A stretch of 54,003 nt of DNA from the NCBI GenBank assembly GCA_020631235.1, contig JAHDHQ010000020.1, positions 1 through 54,003 of the forward strand. Direction: 5' to 3'. Below are positions 25,577 through 34,412 of this stretch, piece after piece. The notes under the pieces are model-generated. The model did no database searches. It was not told the origin of the DNA and saw nothing but the letters and a program-made list of their open reading frames with translations. Each line of letters starts with the position of its first letter. Within the stretch, counting starts at the first letter, position 1. The DNA comes from Saprospiraceae bacterium. Its GTDB lineage: Bacteria; Bacteroidota; Bacteroidia; Chitinophagales; Saprospiraceae. A program made the position numbers and the translations under genes.

Positions 25577-28336
25577 ATGATTAAGAACTTGACCTTTGCC
25601 GTATGCTTACTACTGGCTTTTACTGCCCAATCCCAGGTAGTCATCAACGAATACTCTGCTTCAAACCTAAATAGTTTTTTCGATAACTTTAACCGCACGG
25701 AAGACTGGATAGAACTTTATAATACTGCAAATACCGACACGGATATAAGTGGCTGGCATCTTTCGGATAAAGAGGATAATCCGGAAAAATGGATCATACC
25801 CGCCGGAACCGTTATGGCTCCTAATTCGCATCTTGTTTTCTTGTGTTCTGGAAGAGATGGTGTATTTAATGGAGAACATCATACTAACTTTAAGTTAGCC
25901 CAAACTAAAGACAACGAATTTGTGATCTTATCTGATCCAAATGGAAACGTCTTAGAGTCTCATAAATTGGCCATAACCTTAGTAGAACACTCTAGATGCC
26001 GAATGGAAGATGGCAGCGACACTTGGATGGTGAGCACTTCACCGAGCTACGAAAGCTCAAACAATGGAACAGATCAAGTCATTGGCTACACTGCAGCACC
26101 AAGTATGAGTCTCAATGCTGGTTATTATGAAGGTAGCCAAACCGTAAGTTGCACAAACAATGAAGATAATTCGATCTTGAGATACACCCTAGATGGAACA
26201 AATCCTACAGAAGATTCTCCAGAATATACAGGTCCCATTAACATCGAACAGACAACGGTTATTAAAGCGCAAGCTTTTAGTAATGATCCTATGATCCTGC
26301 CAGGAAAAATGGATTTTAACACCTACTTCATTGACGAAACATTTACACTGCCTGTCTTTTCTGTAGCCGCAGATCAGGTCATAGAATTAGCCAATGGGAA
26401 TGGCCCTTTAATTCCCATAGGTTCATTAGAATATTTTAATGTGGATCAGGAAAGAGAAGCTACTTCTTTTGGTTCACTTAATCGCCATGGTCAAGATTCT
26501 TGGGTTTTAGATCACCGTAGTTTAGATTGGGTAAGTAGAGACGAAATGGGTTACTCAAAAGCAGTAAATGCTCCTCTATTTAACTTTTCAGATCGTGATG
26601 AATATCAAAAATTTATGTTCAGAAACTCAGGAGATGATAACTATCCAGCTATTGACGATGGAGCGCATGAAGGCAGTACTCATATCAGAGATGAGTATGT
26701 TCAGCAATTAGCACAAGATGGAAATATGAAACTTGATGTACGATCAGTAGAGCGTGTTATTCTATTTCTTAATGGCCAATATTGGGGAGTATACGGAATG
26801 AGAGACCGCCCTGTAGATCATGACTTCACAGATGAGTACTATGATCAGGGAAAATATGATTTGCAATATTTGACAACCTGGGGAAATACTGAAATCCAGT
26901 ATGGTGGTACCGAAGCGCTCAATGCATGGTTAAGTATTAGGGATTTTGTATTGGAAAACGATATGAGTGATCCAGCTAATTATCAGATAGCTGAGGATAG
27001 TATTAATATGACCAGCCTTATCGATTACATGATTGTAAATCTTACCGTGGTTGCCTCAGACTGGTTAAATTACAACACTGGCTGGTGGCGAGGAACAAAT
27101 CCTGAAGGCGACCATAAAAAATGGGGATATATCCTGTGGGATCTAGATGCTACATTTGACTACTACATAAATTATAGCGGTGTACCAAACACTGATCCAG
27201 ATGCTGTTCCATGTGATTTGGAAGAAATTTCTGAATTTATGGATGACTTCTTCGGCAACGGCGGCGGAGGCGGAGGCGGAGGCACCGACACACCACCAGA
27301 GGATTGTGAAACCATAGCCAGTGGATCTTCTCCATATCCAGCTGATGATCCTATTTTTGGTGAAGTGATTATGCAGGATGCTTATTGCTGTGACACAGAA
27401 TGGGATGACATTTGCCAAAATATATACGATGATATCGCCAGTGGCGGTGGAGGTGGAAATACTGGAGGAGGTGATGTAGGTAGACACGAAAAAATATTTT
27501 TAAAACTCCTCGAAGAAAGTCCGACATTCCAGCAACTTTATTATAGCCGATACGCTGACATGATGAACACTGTCTACACTTGTGATAATATGATCACTAC
27601 CTTGGATAGCATGTTGGCTACCATTGATCCTGAAATGCCTAGACAAATCGAAAGATGGGGAGGAACCTTAGACGAATGGAAATCTAATGTGCAACAACTC
27701 AAAGATTTTATAAACGAACGATGTGAATTAGTAAATGATGGGATGATTGATTGTTATGAAGAATTATCTGGTCCATACCCAATCACATTAATCACCGAAC
27801 CAGATGGCATAGGCGAAATAGACTTTAACACATTAGATATTGAGAACTTTCCATGGACCGGAAATTATTACGGAGGCATGGATAATATCATCAAAGCAAA
27901 AGTGTTTAATGATTTTGAAGACGATTGGTGGTTTAGCCATTGGGAAACGGCTGCAGGCAACATAATTGAAGATGAAAACAGCTTTAAAACCAATTATCAA
28001 ATCACTCAAGCGGATACCTTAAAGGCTGTATTTACAAATACTAGCTCAGTTAAAGACATACAAAGTCAGTTTGCCTTTAACGTTTATCCAAACCCAGCAA
28101 AGCACTTTATTACGGTAAATTATGAGCTGTTAGAAAGTATGGAAATAGAACTGATACTGATGTCTAGTTTAGGTCAAGAAATGATGTCTTTTCCTCAAGC
28201 ATCAGGCTTGACCACCAAGGGTGAGCATAGTGTCAAGCTCGACATTAACTACGAAAACATAACTTCGGGATTATACTATTTAGTAATGAAAGCAGGCAAC
28301 AAGCAAAGAAGTGCCAAGGTGAATATTATTAAATAA
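25577..28336 (+). CDS. Secreted CotH-kinase protein with lamin-tail domain and T9SS signal
   Basis: The protein is 919 residues with a signal peptide (MIKNLTFAVCLLLAFTAQSQ). A lamin-tail domain (about 22-130) opens with VINEYSASNLN. A chitobiase/CHB_HEX_C_1-like segment follows (about 170-240, RYTLDGTNPTEDSPEYTGPI), and then the CotH kinase domain (about 280-720; WGVYGMRDRPVDHDF, TGWWRG, WGYILWDLDATFDYY). The C-terminus is a type IX sorting domain (FNVYPNPAKHFITV onward, ending AKVNIIK). CotH kinases phosphorylate proteins. Between two poly-Gly linkers (about 560-568 and 618-630) sits a small Cys-rich module (DAYCCDTEWDDICQNIYDD) inserted in the kinase domain. ATG 25577 is chosen for the signal peptide; the frame is open to 25493. 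Confidence 0.9.
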   Translation: MIKNLTFAVCLLLAFTAQSQVVINEYSASNLNSFFDNFNRTEDWIELYNTANTDTDISGWHLSDKEDNPEKWIIPAGTVMAPNSHLVFLCSGRDGVFNGEHHTNFKLAQTKDNEFVILSDPNGNVLESHKLAITLVEHSRCRMEDGSDTWMVSTSPSYESSNNGTDQVIGYTAAPSMSLNAGYYEGSQTVSCTNNEDNSILRYTLDGTNPTEDSPEYTGPINIEQTTVIKAQAFSNDPMILPGKMDFNTYFIDETFTLPVFSVAADQVIELANGNGPLIPIGSLEYFNVDQEREATSFGSLNRHGQDSWVLDHRSLDWVSRDEMGYSKAVNAPLFNFSDRDEYQKFMFRNSGDDNYPAIDDGAHEGSTHIRDEYVQQLAQDGNMKLDVRSVERVILFLNGQYWGVYGMRDRPVDHDFTDEYYDQGKYDLQYLTTWGNTEIQYGGTEALNAWLSIRDFVLENDMSDPANYQIAEDSINMTSLIDYMIVNLTVVASDWLNYNTGWWRGTNPEGDHKKWGYILWDLDATFDYYINYSGVPNTDPDAVPCDLEEISEFMDDFFGNGGGGGGGGTDTPPEDCETIASGSSPYPADDPIFGEVIMQDAYCCDTEWDDICQNIYDDIASGGGGGNTGGGDVGRHEKIFLKLLEESPTFQQLYYSRYADMMNTVYTCDNMITTLDSMLATIDPEMPRQIERWGGTLDEWKSNVQQLKDFINERCELVNDGMIDCYEELSGPYPITLITEPDGIGEIDFNTLDIENFPWTGNYYGGMDNIIKAKVFNDFEDDWWFSHWETAAGNIIEDENSFKTNYQITQADTLKAVFTNTSSVKDIQSQFAFNVYPNPAKHFITVNYELLESMEIELILMSSLGQEMMSFPQASGLTTKGEHSVKLDINYENITSGLYYLVMKAGNKQRSAKVNIIK

Positions 28337-28360
28337 TAGTCATGCGAAAATGATATTCCT

Positions 28361-28395
28361 AAAGAGATGAAGTTACATGTTAACTTCATCTCTTT
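28361..28395. terminator. Bidirectional terminator between CotH and TolC genes
   Basis: A perfect 15-bp stem, AAAGAGATGAAGTTA (28361-28375) and TAACTTCATCTCTTT (28381-28395), has a 5-nt loop. It lies between two convergent genes, 25 bp after one stop and 2 bp from the other. Confidence 0.92.
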
Positions 28396-28396
28396 T

Positions 28397-29788
28397 CTAT
28401 ATCTGACCTAGCCTTAAAAAATATAACTCATTTAAATACTTGTACAGTTGGCTATTGGACTTAATGAGTTCCATTTGCGACTCAAGTAATTTTTGTTGGC
28501 GCTGATTAAGTAAAAAAACCGATGACTCACCTAGATTAAATTTCATATTCTCTGCGTCCATTAGTTGCTGACTATTTTCAATCTTTTCACTGATTACTAT
28601 ATTTAATTCTTCTTGAATGACTTTATGTCTATTGAGAGCTTCGTACTTAAATAACAAAGACTGCTCGTAACTTATTTGTTCCATGCGAGTTTGCTCGATT
28701 AAAATATCATTCATTTGTAAGGCTGACCTTGTTTTCCTATTTCGCAAGGGAACTTGCAATTGCACTCCGTATTTATAGTCATTTGCACTAACACTCGGTG
28801 CCCATTGCTCATCACCAAGATTAACTAGTGCATTGTATTTAAGGTCTAATTGAGGCTTCAGTTTTTCTCTTTCAAGCTTATTGCTAAGGCTGAGTTGATC
28901 CATAGTGTTTTGTAGTTTGCGTACGCTAGGATCTGTTTTGAAATTCGGCTTAAATGACTCGATCAAAGAATTTAACACTTCTTCCAGTCGATCAAAGGAA
29001 TCAGGAACAACTGAGGAACTGGAGCGCAATGGTCTACCCTCAGCATCCCATAAAAACATATCCAATTTTTGTTGTTTAACCACGAGGTCATTTGATTTTT
29101 CCAGCAAGTCTTTATTGGCTGAATTTATGCTAATTAATGACTCTAATGTATCCACAGCAGCTTTATCTCCATTCTCCACCAACTCGATGATAAAACCATG
29201 TCGTTCTGTAACCACTTGAAGATTAGTCGCATATAATTGCAAAGCATAGTAACTGGAGGCCCATTCTATATATGTATCAATCGCTTGAATTATAATTTCT
29301 CTAGTAAGCAAATCCTTATCCAATTGAGATTTTATGCCTTTTAGCTCAGCCATTTGGATTTGGAAGCGTTGCTCATCAAACATCAAACCACGGAGTAAAC
29401 TTAACTGGGCTGTGGCATAGACTAAACCTTGGCCTGGCAACGAATTTTCAGGATTTAGAAATAAGCCATCAGTTTGTTCGTGCCCCATAGAAAAATCCAA
29501 TGGCAGACGCGTAGGTATTTTTACGGATGATTCCCAAATGGAATAATACTCTTTATTATCAAATCGCTTTCGATCTATAGAAGAACTTAGTCCAGGATCA
29601 AGCACTCCTTTGGCCTTAAGATCATAGGCCTGAGCGAACTCATCAAATAGGTTTGCTTTCTTTATGAGTGGATAATGATCTCTAATCACCGATAAATAAT
29701 CGATCAAGGATAGATTTTCTTGGGCTTTGACTGATTGACCAAAAAAAATACAAACCACTATAAAAGATATGTATACACTCCTCAGCAT
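28397..29788 (-). CDS. TolC-like outer membrane efflux protein
   Basis: The protein is 463 residues with a signal peptide ending KAQ. It consists of long amphipathic helices in two internally similar halves (the later one around 330-460), the TolC/OEP pattern, for example LGESSVFLLNQRQQKLLESQ near the end. It forms the outer-membrane duct for the ABC/HlyD exporter encoded just upstream. It is the last gene of the HPF-ABC-HlyD-thioesterase-TolC operon, 4 bp after the thioesterase gene. Confidence 0.9.
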   Translation of the reverse strand: MLRSVYISFIVVCIFFGQSVKAQENLSLIDYLSVIRDHYPLIKKANLFDEFAQAYDLKAKGVLDPGLSSSIDRKRFDNKEYYSIWESSVKIPTRLPLDFSMGHEQTDGLFLNPENSLPGQGLVYATAQLSLLRGLMFDEQRFQIQMAELKGIKSQLDKDLLTREIIIQAIDTYIEWASSYYALQLYATNLQVVTERHGFIIELVENGDKAAVDTLESLISINSANKDLLEKSNDLVVKQQKLDMFLWDAEGRPLRSSSSVVPDSFDRLEEVLNSLIESFKPNFKTDPSVRKLQNTMDQLSLSNKLEREKLKPQLDLKYNALVNLGDEQWAPSVSANDYKYGVQLQVPLRNRKTRSALQMNDILIEQTRMEQISYEQSLLFKYEALNRHKVIQEELNIVISEKIENSQQLMDAENMKFNLGESSVFLLNQRQQKLLESQMELIKSNSQLYKYLNELYFLRLGQI

Positions 29789-29792
29789 AAGT

Positions 29793-30182
29793 TTACGAAT
29801 TTGTTGTTACCAAAGCCAAATTATCTAGGTTTTTCCCATGAGGTGAAGGCTTTTCATCATCATCTACATTAACAAATACAATCTTATCAATGGCAATGAT
29901 TGCCTTTTTAGAAAAAATATTTCTAACCACACAAGAAAATGTAATACTCGTCCGACCAATAGAGCTAAAAGCTAAACCAATTTCGATAACATCGCCTTGC
30001 TTGGCAGATTCCACAAAATCAATCTCTGAAATAAATTTAGTTACCACTTTTTTACTCCCCAATTTAGTCATGGCATAAATGCCCGCCTCTTCATCAATCC
30101 ATTTCAGCAGTGTACCACCGAATAAGGAATTGTTTGCATTTAAATCTCCAGGCTTAATGAGTTTTCTAGTATGAAATTTCAT
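29793..30182 (-). CDS. Acyl-CoA thioesterase, hot-dog fold (YciA/BFIT-like)
   Basis: The protein is 129 residues. NANNSLFGGTLLKWIDEEAG carries the conserved Asn and Asp/Glu of hot-dog acyl-CoA hydrolases; KKVVTKFISEIDFV and IVFVNVDDDEKPSPHG complete the fold. It should hydrolyse acyl-CoA thioesters in the cytoplasm. Its ATG overlaps the HlyD stop codon (TAATG), so translation is probably coupled. An acyl-CoA hydrolase inside an exporter operon may hint at a fatty-acyl or lipid-like cargo, which is inference only. Confidence 0.88.
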   Translation of the reverse strand: MKFHTRKLIKPGDLNANNSLFGGTLLKWIDEEAGIYAMTKLGSKKVVTKFISEIDFVESAKQGDVIEIGLAFSSIGRTSITFSCVVRNIFSKKAIIAIDKIVFVNVDDDEKPSPHGKNLDNLALVTTNS

Positions 30183-31552
30183 TACTTTATTTTTTTAATT
30201 GGTGCTTTGTTTTTAATCGTTTCTTTTGATTCTGTCGTATAAAAATCAGGCGGAAAACCATTTAATTGCCGCCACAATTCATAGTAAATCCTTACATCAT
30301 TCAGTAACAATAATCCTTTCGCACCCGAACCTATTCTTATTAAATGTGGCCATGGTTTTTCATCGCTATCCTCTATCACTAAAATTCGATACTTTCCATT
30401 TTCGCTGATATCATTATCGATAGCAAAAACTTTCCCTCCAAACGTTCCAAAAGAATTGTCTGGCCATCCACTAAAAACGACAGCTGGCCATCCATCAAAT
30501 TGTAAGCGTACTCTTTTGCCTTCGCTTACCAGTGGCATATCATTAGGCTTAATGTAAAGCTCTACAGCTTTTTGGTATTCAGATGGAACTATCGTGAGCA
30601 AACTTTCTCCTGACTTCACAAATTCGCCTAGTCCATTCTTGAGGACCTTCATGATCCGTCCTTTGATCGGAGAAGTAATGACAAATGCTGCCTGCCTCTG
30701 TTCTATTTGATCATATTTAGATTGTAATTTATTTGACTCACCCAATGCAGAAAACAATGAAGACTTCACAGATTCTATTTCACTAGACAGTTTAGCCAAC
30801 TTCTGACTGACGTCTGCATTTACAAAATTTGCCTCTTGCTTCATATTTTCTTTATCCGCCAGTTTTTTATCCAGTTTGTTTTCCAAGGCTATTCTTTTTG
30901 CTTCAGCCTCCCTTAAAGCCAACTGCTTGCTCTCTAAATCGGTGAGTGATTTTATTCCACTCTCATACATTTTCTTCATCCGATCGAGTTGGTTTTCCGC
31001 ATTCAATGCATAAGTTTTTGCAGCCACCAAGTCCGCTTCAAGAGATTTGATTTCTAAATCGATTTGCGTCTGCTTAATGCTTATCTGGGCGAGCTTGGTT
31101 TGTTGATTCTGTTCCAATGCTTCCATTTGACTGACTAGCAATAACTGCTTATTTTCATAAGCTTGAGCTGCGTTCATCTTGGCTTGGAATTGTTCTTTTG
31201 TATTAGCTAATAAATTTGGATCCAGATAATCTTCTTTCGCCTCTAACAAACTTACAATGGTGTCTCCTATGTTCACCTCATCACCCTCAGTCACATACCA
31301 CTGGTTTATTTGCCCTCCTATGAGTGCCTGTATATTTTGTGGCTTGTCATAAGGGTTCAATGTTGTGACCAATCCGTTTGACCGAATATTTTGAGTCCAC
31401 GGAAGACATAAACAAATCACGCTCAAAATAGACAGGATCAAGAGTACTTTCAAGATCATTCTCGAACTGGTTTTTTTATTTAGATATCGATACGATTTGA
31501 ATGCGCCTTTATCTATTTGGCTATGGATCGATTGCTCGGTTATATTCATCAT
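30182..31552 (-). CDS. HlyD-type membrane fusion protein
   Basis: The protein is 456 residues. It has a cytoplasmic start, one TM segment (about 34-52, VLLILSILSVICLCLPW), a lipoyl/barrel-sandwich half (GGQINQWYVTEGDEVNIGDT), a long alpha-helical hairpin (about 115-280), the second lipoyl half (ITSPIKGRIMKVLKNGLGEF) and a beta-barrel domain. The end YYELWRQLNGFPPDF is characteristic of a Bacteroidota HlyD subgroup. It links the inner-membrane ABC protein to the TolC-like duct. It lies 15 bp after the ABC gene and overlaps the thioesterase gene by one base. Confidence 0.92.
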   Translation of the reverse strand: MMNITEQSIHSQIDKGAFKSYRYLNKKTSSRMILKVLLILSILSVICLCLPWTQNIRSNGLVTTLNPYDKPQNIQALIGGQINQWYVTEGDEVNIGDTIVSLLEAKEDYLDPNLLANTKEQFQAKMNAAQAYENKQLLLVSQMEALEQNQQTKLAQISIKQTQIDLEIKSLEADLVAAKTYALNAENQLDRMKKMYESGIKSLTDLESKQLALREAEAKRIALENKLDKKLADKENMKQEANFVNADVSQKLAKLSSEIESVKSSLFSALGESNKLQSKYDQIEQRQAAFVITSPIKGRIMKVLKNGLGEFVKSGESLLTIVPSEYQKAVELYIKPNDMPLVSEGKRVRLQFDGWPAVVFSGWPDNSFGTFGGKVFAIDNDISENGKYRILVIEDSDEKPWPHLIRIGSGAKGLLLLNDVRIYYELWRQLNGFPPDFYTTESKETIKNKAPIKKIK

Positions 31553-31566
31553 AAAGACTCTAGGAT

Positions 31567-33231
31567 TTAAGCGTTTACAATTTGTCCATTTTCTAAACTA
31601 ATGACATGCGGTATAAACTCACGCCACACTGGATCTACGGACGACACTATCAGTTTCCATCGGTTATTTTCATCACATAATTTCTCCATAATGGCTCGTT
31701 TTTCTGCTGGGCTCACATGATCTAAAGGATCTTCTAAGATCAGCAACTTGGGTTGGCTTGCAATAGCTCTGGCTAGTAATATTCGATTCTGTATATTCCT
31801 GGGAATCTTCTTTCCTTCAGGGTCAATTACGGTATTTAATCCTAAGGTCATCTTGGATAAATAACTAGATAAGCCTGTAATCTCTATAGCTTTATTAATG
31901 TTTGATGGACTTGCCTTTACTCTTTGCAATGATATGTTTTCCAATATCGTACCATGGAAAATTTCTCCATGACTGATGTAAAAACCAATCTCTTGCTTTA
32001 AATGCTCAAAAGCCAAAGATTTAAGTGGAAAGCTATTAAATTTTATAAGACCATCAGTCGGTTCTAAAACGCCAGCTAATAGCTTTAACATAGTCGATTT
32101 TCCAGAACTAGGTGGTCCTATAATTAGACTTGATTTATCATTCGGAATTGCTAGGTTTAAGTTCGATAAACTATCTGAAGGAGCATCCTCGTAGCGATAG
32201 GAAACATTTTCTAACTCTATGCTAAAAGCTTCATCCGATGCTTTAAATGTCACCCCATCGGTCTGATCCATCGATTTATCAAACACAAAACCGATTTTTT
32301 CCAAAGCCGTTAATAAATCATAAATCGACTCAATGGTTTTAATCAATTTTTCAACCGAAGCTATAATTAATATGATGATGATTTCCGCAGCTACAAACTG
32401 ACCAATATTCATTTGTTCGTTAAAAACCAAAATACTACCAGTAACTAATAATCCTGCAGCTACTAGCACTTTAAATATGATTAAATAGACGGACTGAGAT
32501 ATAATCACTTTAAAATGTTTTTCGCGCGCTTTTAAGTAATTGACTACATGCTCATCCGTTTTGGAAAGACTGATTTTATTATCACTTGCGAGCTTAAAAG
32601 AAAGTTTATTTCGTGCAATTTCTTCAATCCAAAAAGCAATTTTATACTTAAACGAAGATTCTTCTAAACTGGTTTTAAGTCCCCTTGGTCCAGTAGCCGC
32701 AATAATGAAATATACAATGATCAGCAGCAGAACACTAAACAGGATGAAAAAAGGATGATATAGGCTTAGAACGATGAGGCCAACAATAATCTGAAATATG
32801 GCCAAAGAAAAATCGATTAAAATTTTGGGTAAACCCTTTTGTATAGTCAATGTATCGAAAAAACGATTAGCCAGATCCGGACCATAGTAATTTCTAAAAG
32901 CTTCATACTTAATCTTAGGAATTCTGAATGCAAATTCAAAAGAAGAATTACTAAAAATCTTTTGAGCTAGATTCTCCACAATGCGTAATTGTAAAAGTTG
33001 TAATAGACCTGTCAGGGCTATGCCAGCAATTACTAAAAGCACAAGCACATACCATGATGTGGTCATTTCTCCTCCTTGGATTAGATTGACGATAGCCTGA
33101 ATGCCTAATGGCAAACTCAGATTAACCAGACCATTAAAAAAGGCATAGACATACACCTGCGAAATGTCAGGCTTTTCTAACTTTAGCAAACGCGTAAAAC
33201 GCTGGAAAGGAGACAATTTTAATGTAGCCAT
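31567..33231 (-). CDS. ABC exporter half-transporter with degenerate ATPase motifs
   Basis: The protein is 554 residues: a type I exporter membrane domain (about 25-310, about six hydrophobic segments) fused to a nucleotide-binding domain (about 335-554). Walker A is intact (GPPSSGKSTML, about 369). The signature LSGGQ is replaced by IPRNIQNRILLARA. Walker B reads LLILEDPLDHVS, with Glu and Asp in swapped order compared with DE. The H-loop histidine is absent (LIVSSVDPVWR). There is no C39 peptidase domain. ATP hydrolysis may be weak or need a partner; the permease should still form a dimer with HlyD and TolC. It follows the HPF-like gene by 12 bp. Confidence 0.88.
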   Translation of the reverse strand: MATLKLSPFQRFTRLLKLEKPDISQVYVYAFFNGLVNLSLPLGIQAIVNLIQGGEMTTSWYVLVLLVIAGIALTGLLQLLQLRIVENLAQKIFSNSSFEFAFRIPKIKYEAFRNYYGPDLANRFFDTLTIQKGLPKILIDFSLAIFQIIVGLIVLSLYHPFFILFSVLLLIIVYFIIAATGPRGLKTSLEESSFKYKIAFWIEEIARNKLSFKLASDNKISLSKTDEHVVNYLKAREKHFKVIISQSVYLIIFKVLVAAGLLVTGSILVFNEQMNIGQFVAAEIIIILIIASVEKLIKTIESIYDLLTALEKIGFVFDKSMDQTDGVTFKASDEAFSIELENVSYRYEDAPSDSLSNLNLAIPNDKSSLIIGPPSSGKSTMLKLLAGVLEPTDGLIKFNSFPLKSLAFEHLKQEIGFYISHGEIFHGTILENISLQRVKASPSNINKAIEITGLSSYLSKMTLGLNTVIDPEGKKIPRNIQNRILLARAIASQPKLLILEDPLDHVSPAEKRAIMEKLCDENNRWKLIVSSVDPVWREFIPHVISLENGQIVNA

Positions 33232-33243
33232 ACTAAGAATAAT

Positions 33244-33537
33244 TTATTTTTGCTTGTCAGATTGCTTTCTCAATTGTCTCTTTATTTTTCGAGACAGCTC
33301 AGACCACATTTCGTTAAGATTAGTGGATTTTTGTTTTATAATGATGTCGGGGCCCGGTACTCCCAATTTTACGATAGTTTCGAAAACATCAGGATTTGCA
33401 CCTAACTTTTTTACATAGATTTCAGAGTACAGCACATGGGCAAATTTTCGACTTAATCGCCTTATTTTCCATTGACTAAATCGAATGTATTTGTTGGGGA
33501 TGTTTGCTTGATTTCTAATTATAAACTTCATAGTCAT
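33244..33537 (-). CDS. HPF/RaiA-like ribosome-associated protein (short)
   Basis: The protein is 97 residues, with a beta-alpha-beta-beta-beta-alpha layout (MKFIIRNQANIPNKYIRFSQ, then IYVKKLGANPDVFETIVKLG and a basic C-terminal helix LSRKIKRQLRKQSDKQK). This resembles the short hibernation-factor/S30AE fold, although the similarity is modest. If correct, it would bind ribosomes under stress. It is the first gene of the exporter operon, 12 bp ahead of the ABC gene. The promoter has a TAGCTTTG -7 box and the TetR-type palindrome at 33577. Confidence 0.65.
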   Translation of the reverse strand: MTMKFIIRNQANIPNKYIRFSQWKIRRLSRKFAHVLYSEIYVKKLGANPDVFETIVKLGVPGPDIIIKQKSTNLNEMWSELSRKIKRQLRKQSDKQK

Positions 33538-33549
33538 TAAATATTTCTA

Positions 33550-33557
33550 CAAAGCTA
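33550..33557 (-). promoter_or_regulatory. Promoter -7 box of the HPF-ABC-HlyD-TolC operon
   Basis: The minus strand reads TAGCTTTG, matching TAnnTTTG, 12 bp upstream of the ATG. The operator at 33577 starts 19 nt upstream, as in the K+ channel promoter (18 nt). Confidence 0.6.
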
Positions 33558-33576
33558 ACACAAGAAATAGCAAAAT

Positions 33577-33591
33577 GTTAGTAAAACTAAC
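33577..33591. promoter_or_regulatory. TetR-type operator, copy 3 (exporter operon promoter)
   Basis: GTTAGTAAAACTAAC has arms GTTAGTA/AACTAAC (one mismatch). It shares the GTWAGTA...ACTWAC pattern with the copies at 23911 and 25392 and occupies the -33 position of the operon promoter. Confidence 0.7.
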
Positions 33592-33798
33592 AATTTTTTA
33601 AGTATGTATTCTATTTGTGTGTTTTTGAATAGTGCCTTAACCTAATGAATATGGGCTATCGAGACGATTAAACGCTCTTTAAAAAAATGGATATTATTTA
33701 CAATAAACATGCTTCAAATGACTTAGATGTGTTTAACACATCTGTCTAAAATCAAACAATTCCCCTATTTCCTTGTTTCATTATTAGAAAATTATCTC

Positions 33799-34398
33799 AT
33801 GAAAATAGCTCTAGTCAGTATTTCTGTTGTCCTTATACTCTTTATCATCATACAACTATTTGCCTTGAAAAGTCAAAACAACATTGAAACATATCCTTAC
33901 ACGGTAGTTAAAAAATACGATGATTTCGAAATTAGAAATTATGAAGCAAGCCTTTTTAGTTCTGTAACCATTCCGAGCAACCGATATGAAGAGGCTTCGG
34001 GGAGTGGTTTTTCGGTGTTAGCCGGCTATATCTTTGGCGGAAATAGCGCCCAAGAAAAAATAGCTATGACCTCACCAGTAGCCATGACGCTTTCTGATTC
34101 CATGGAAGTTATGTTTATGGTCCCTAGAAACATAAAAAAAGAAGACCTCCCTAGTCCAAATTCTTCACAAATAATATTTAAAGAAGAGCCAGCTAAAAAA
34201 GTCGCTGCCATCAGATTTGGAGGGTGGGCCAACACAGAAAAAATAAATGCACACAAAGAGAAACTTAAACAAGCATTGGAAAAAAACAAAATCCCTTATA
34301 CTAATCGCTCCTACTTCTTTGGCTACAATCCGCCTTACGAAGTAGCCAATCGAAAAAACGAAGTCATAATCGAACTCGAAAGTGGTCTACGTTCGTAA
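33799..34398 (+). CDS. SOUL family heme-binding-like protein
   Basis: The protein is 199 residues with an N-terminal hydrophobic anchor (about 2-22) and then the SOUL domain: YPYTVVKKYDDFEIRNYEAS, the central FSVLAGYIFGGNSAQEKIAM, then TSPVAMTL, VMFMVPRNIKKEDLPSP and the C-terminal GYNPPYE. SOUL proteins bind heme or related tetrapyrroles. The anchor suggests an envelope location. ATG 33799 is preferred over an upstream in-frame codon because the hydrophobic anchor begins there. It is followed after 14 bp by the SRPBCC gene. Confidence 0.9.
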   Translation: MKIALVSISVVLILFIIIQLFALKSQNNIETYPYTVVKKYDDFEIRNYEASLFSSVTIPSNRYEEASGSGFSVLAGYIFGGNSAQEKIAMTSPVAMTLSDSMEVMFMVPRNIKKEDLPSPNSSQIIFKEEPAKKVAAIRFGGWANTEKINAHKEKLKQALEKNKIPYTNRSYFFGYNPPYEVANRKNEVIIELESGLRS

Positions 34399-34412
34399 TC
34401 CCGTATAATCTT

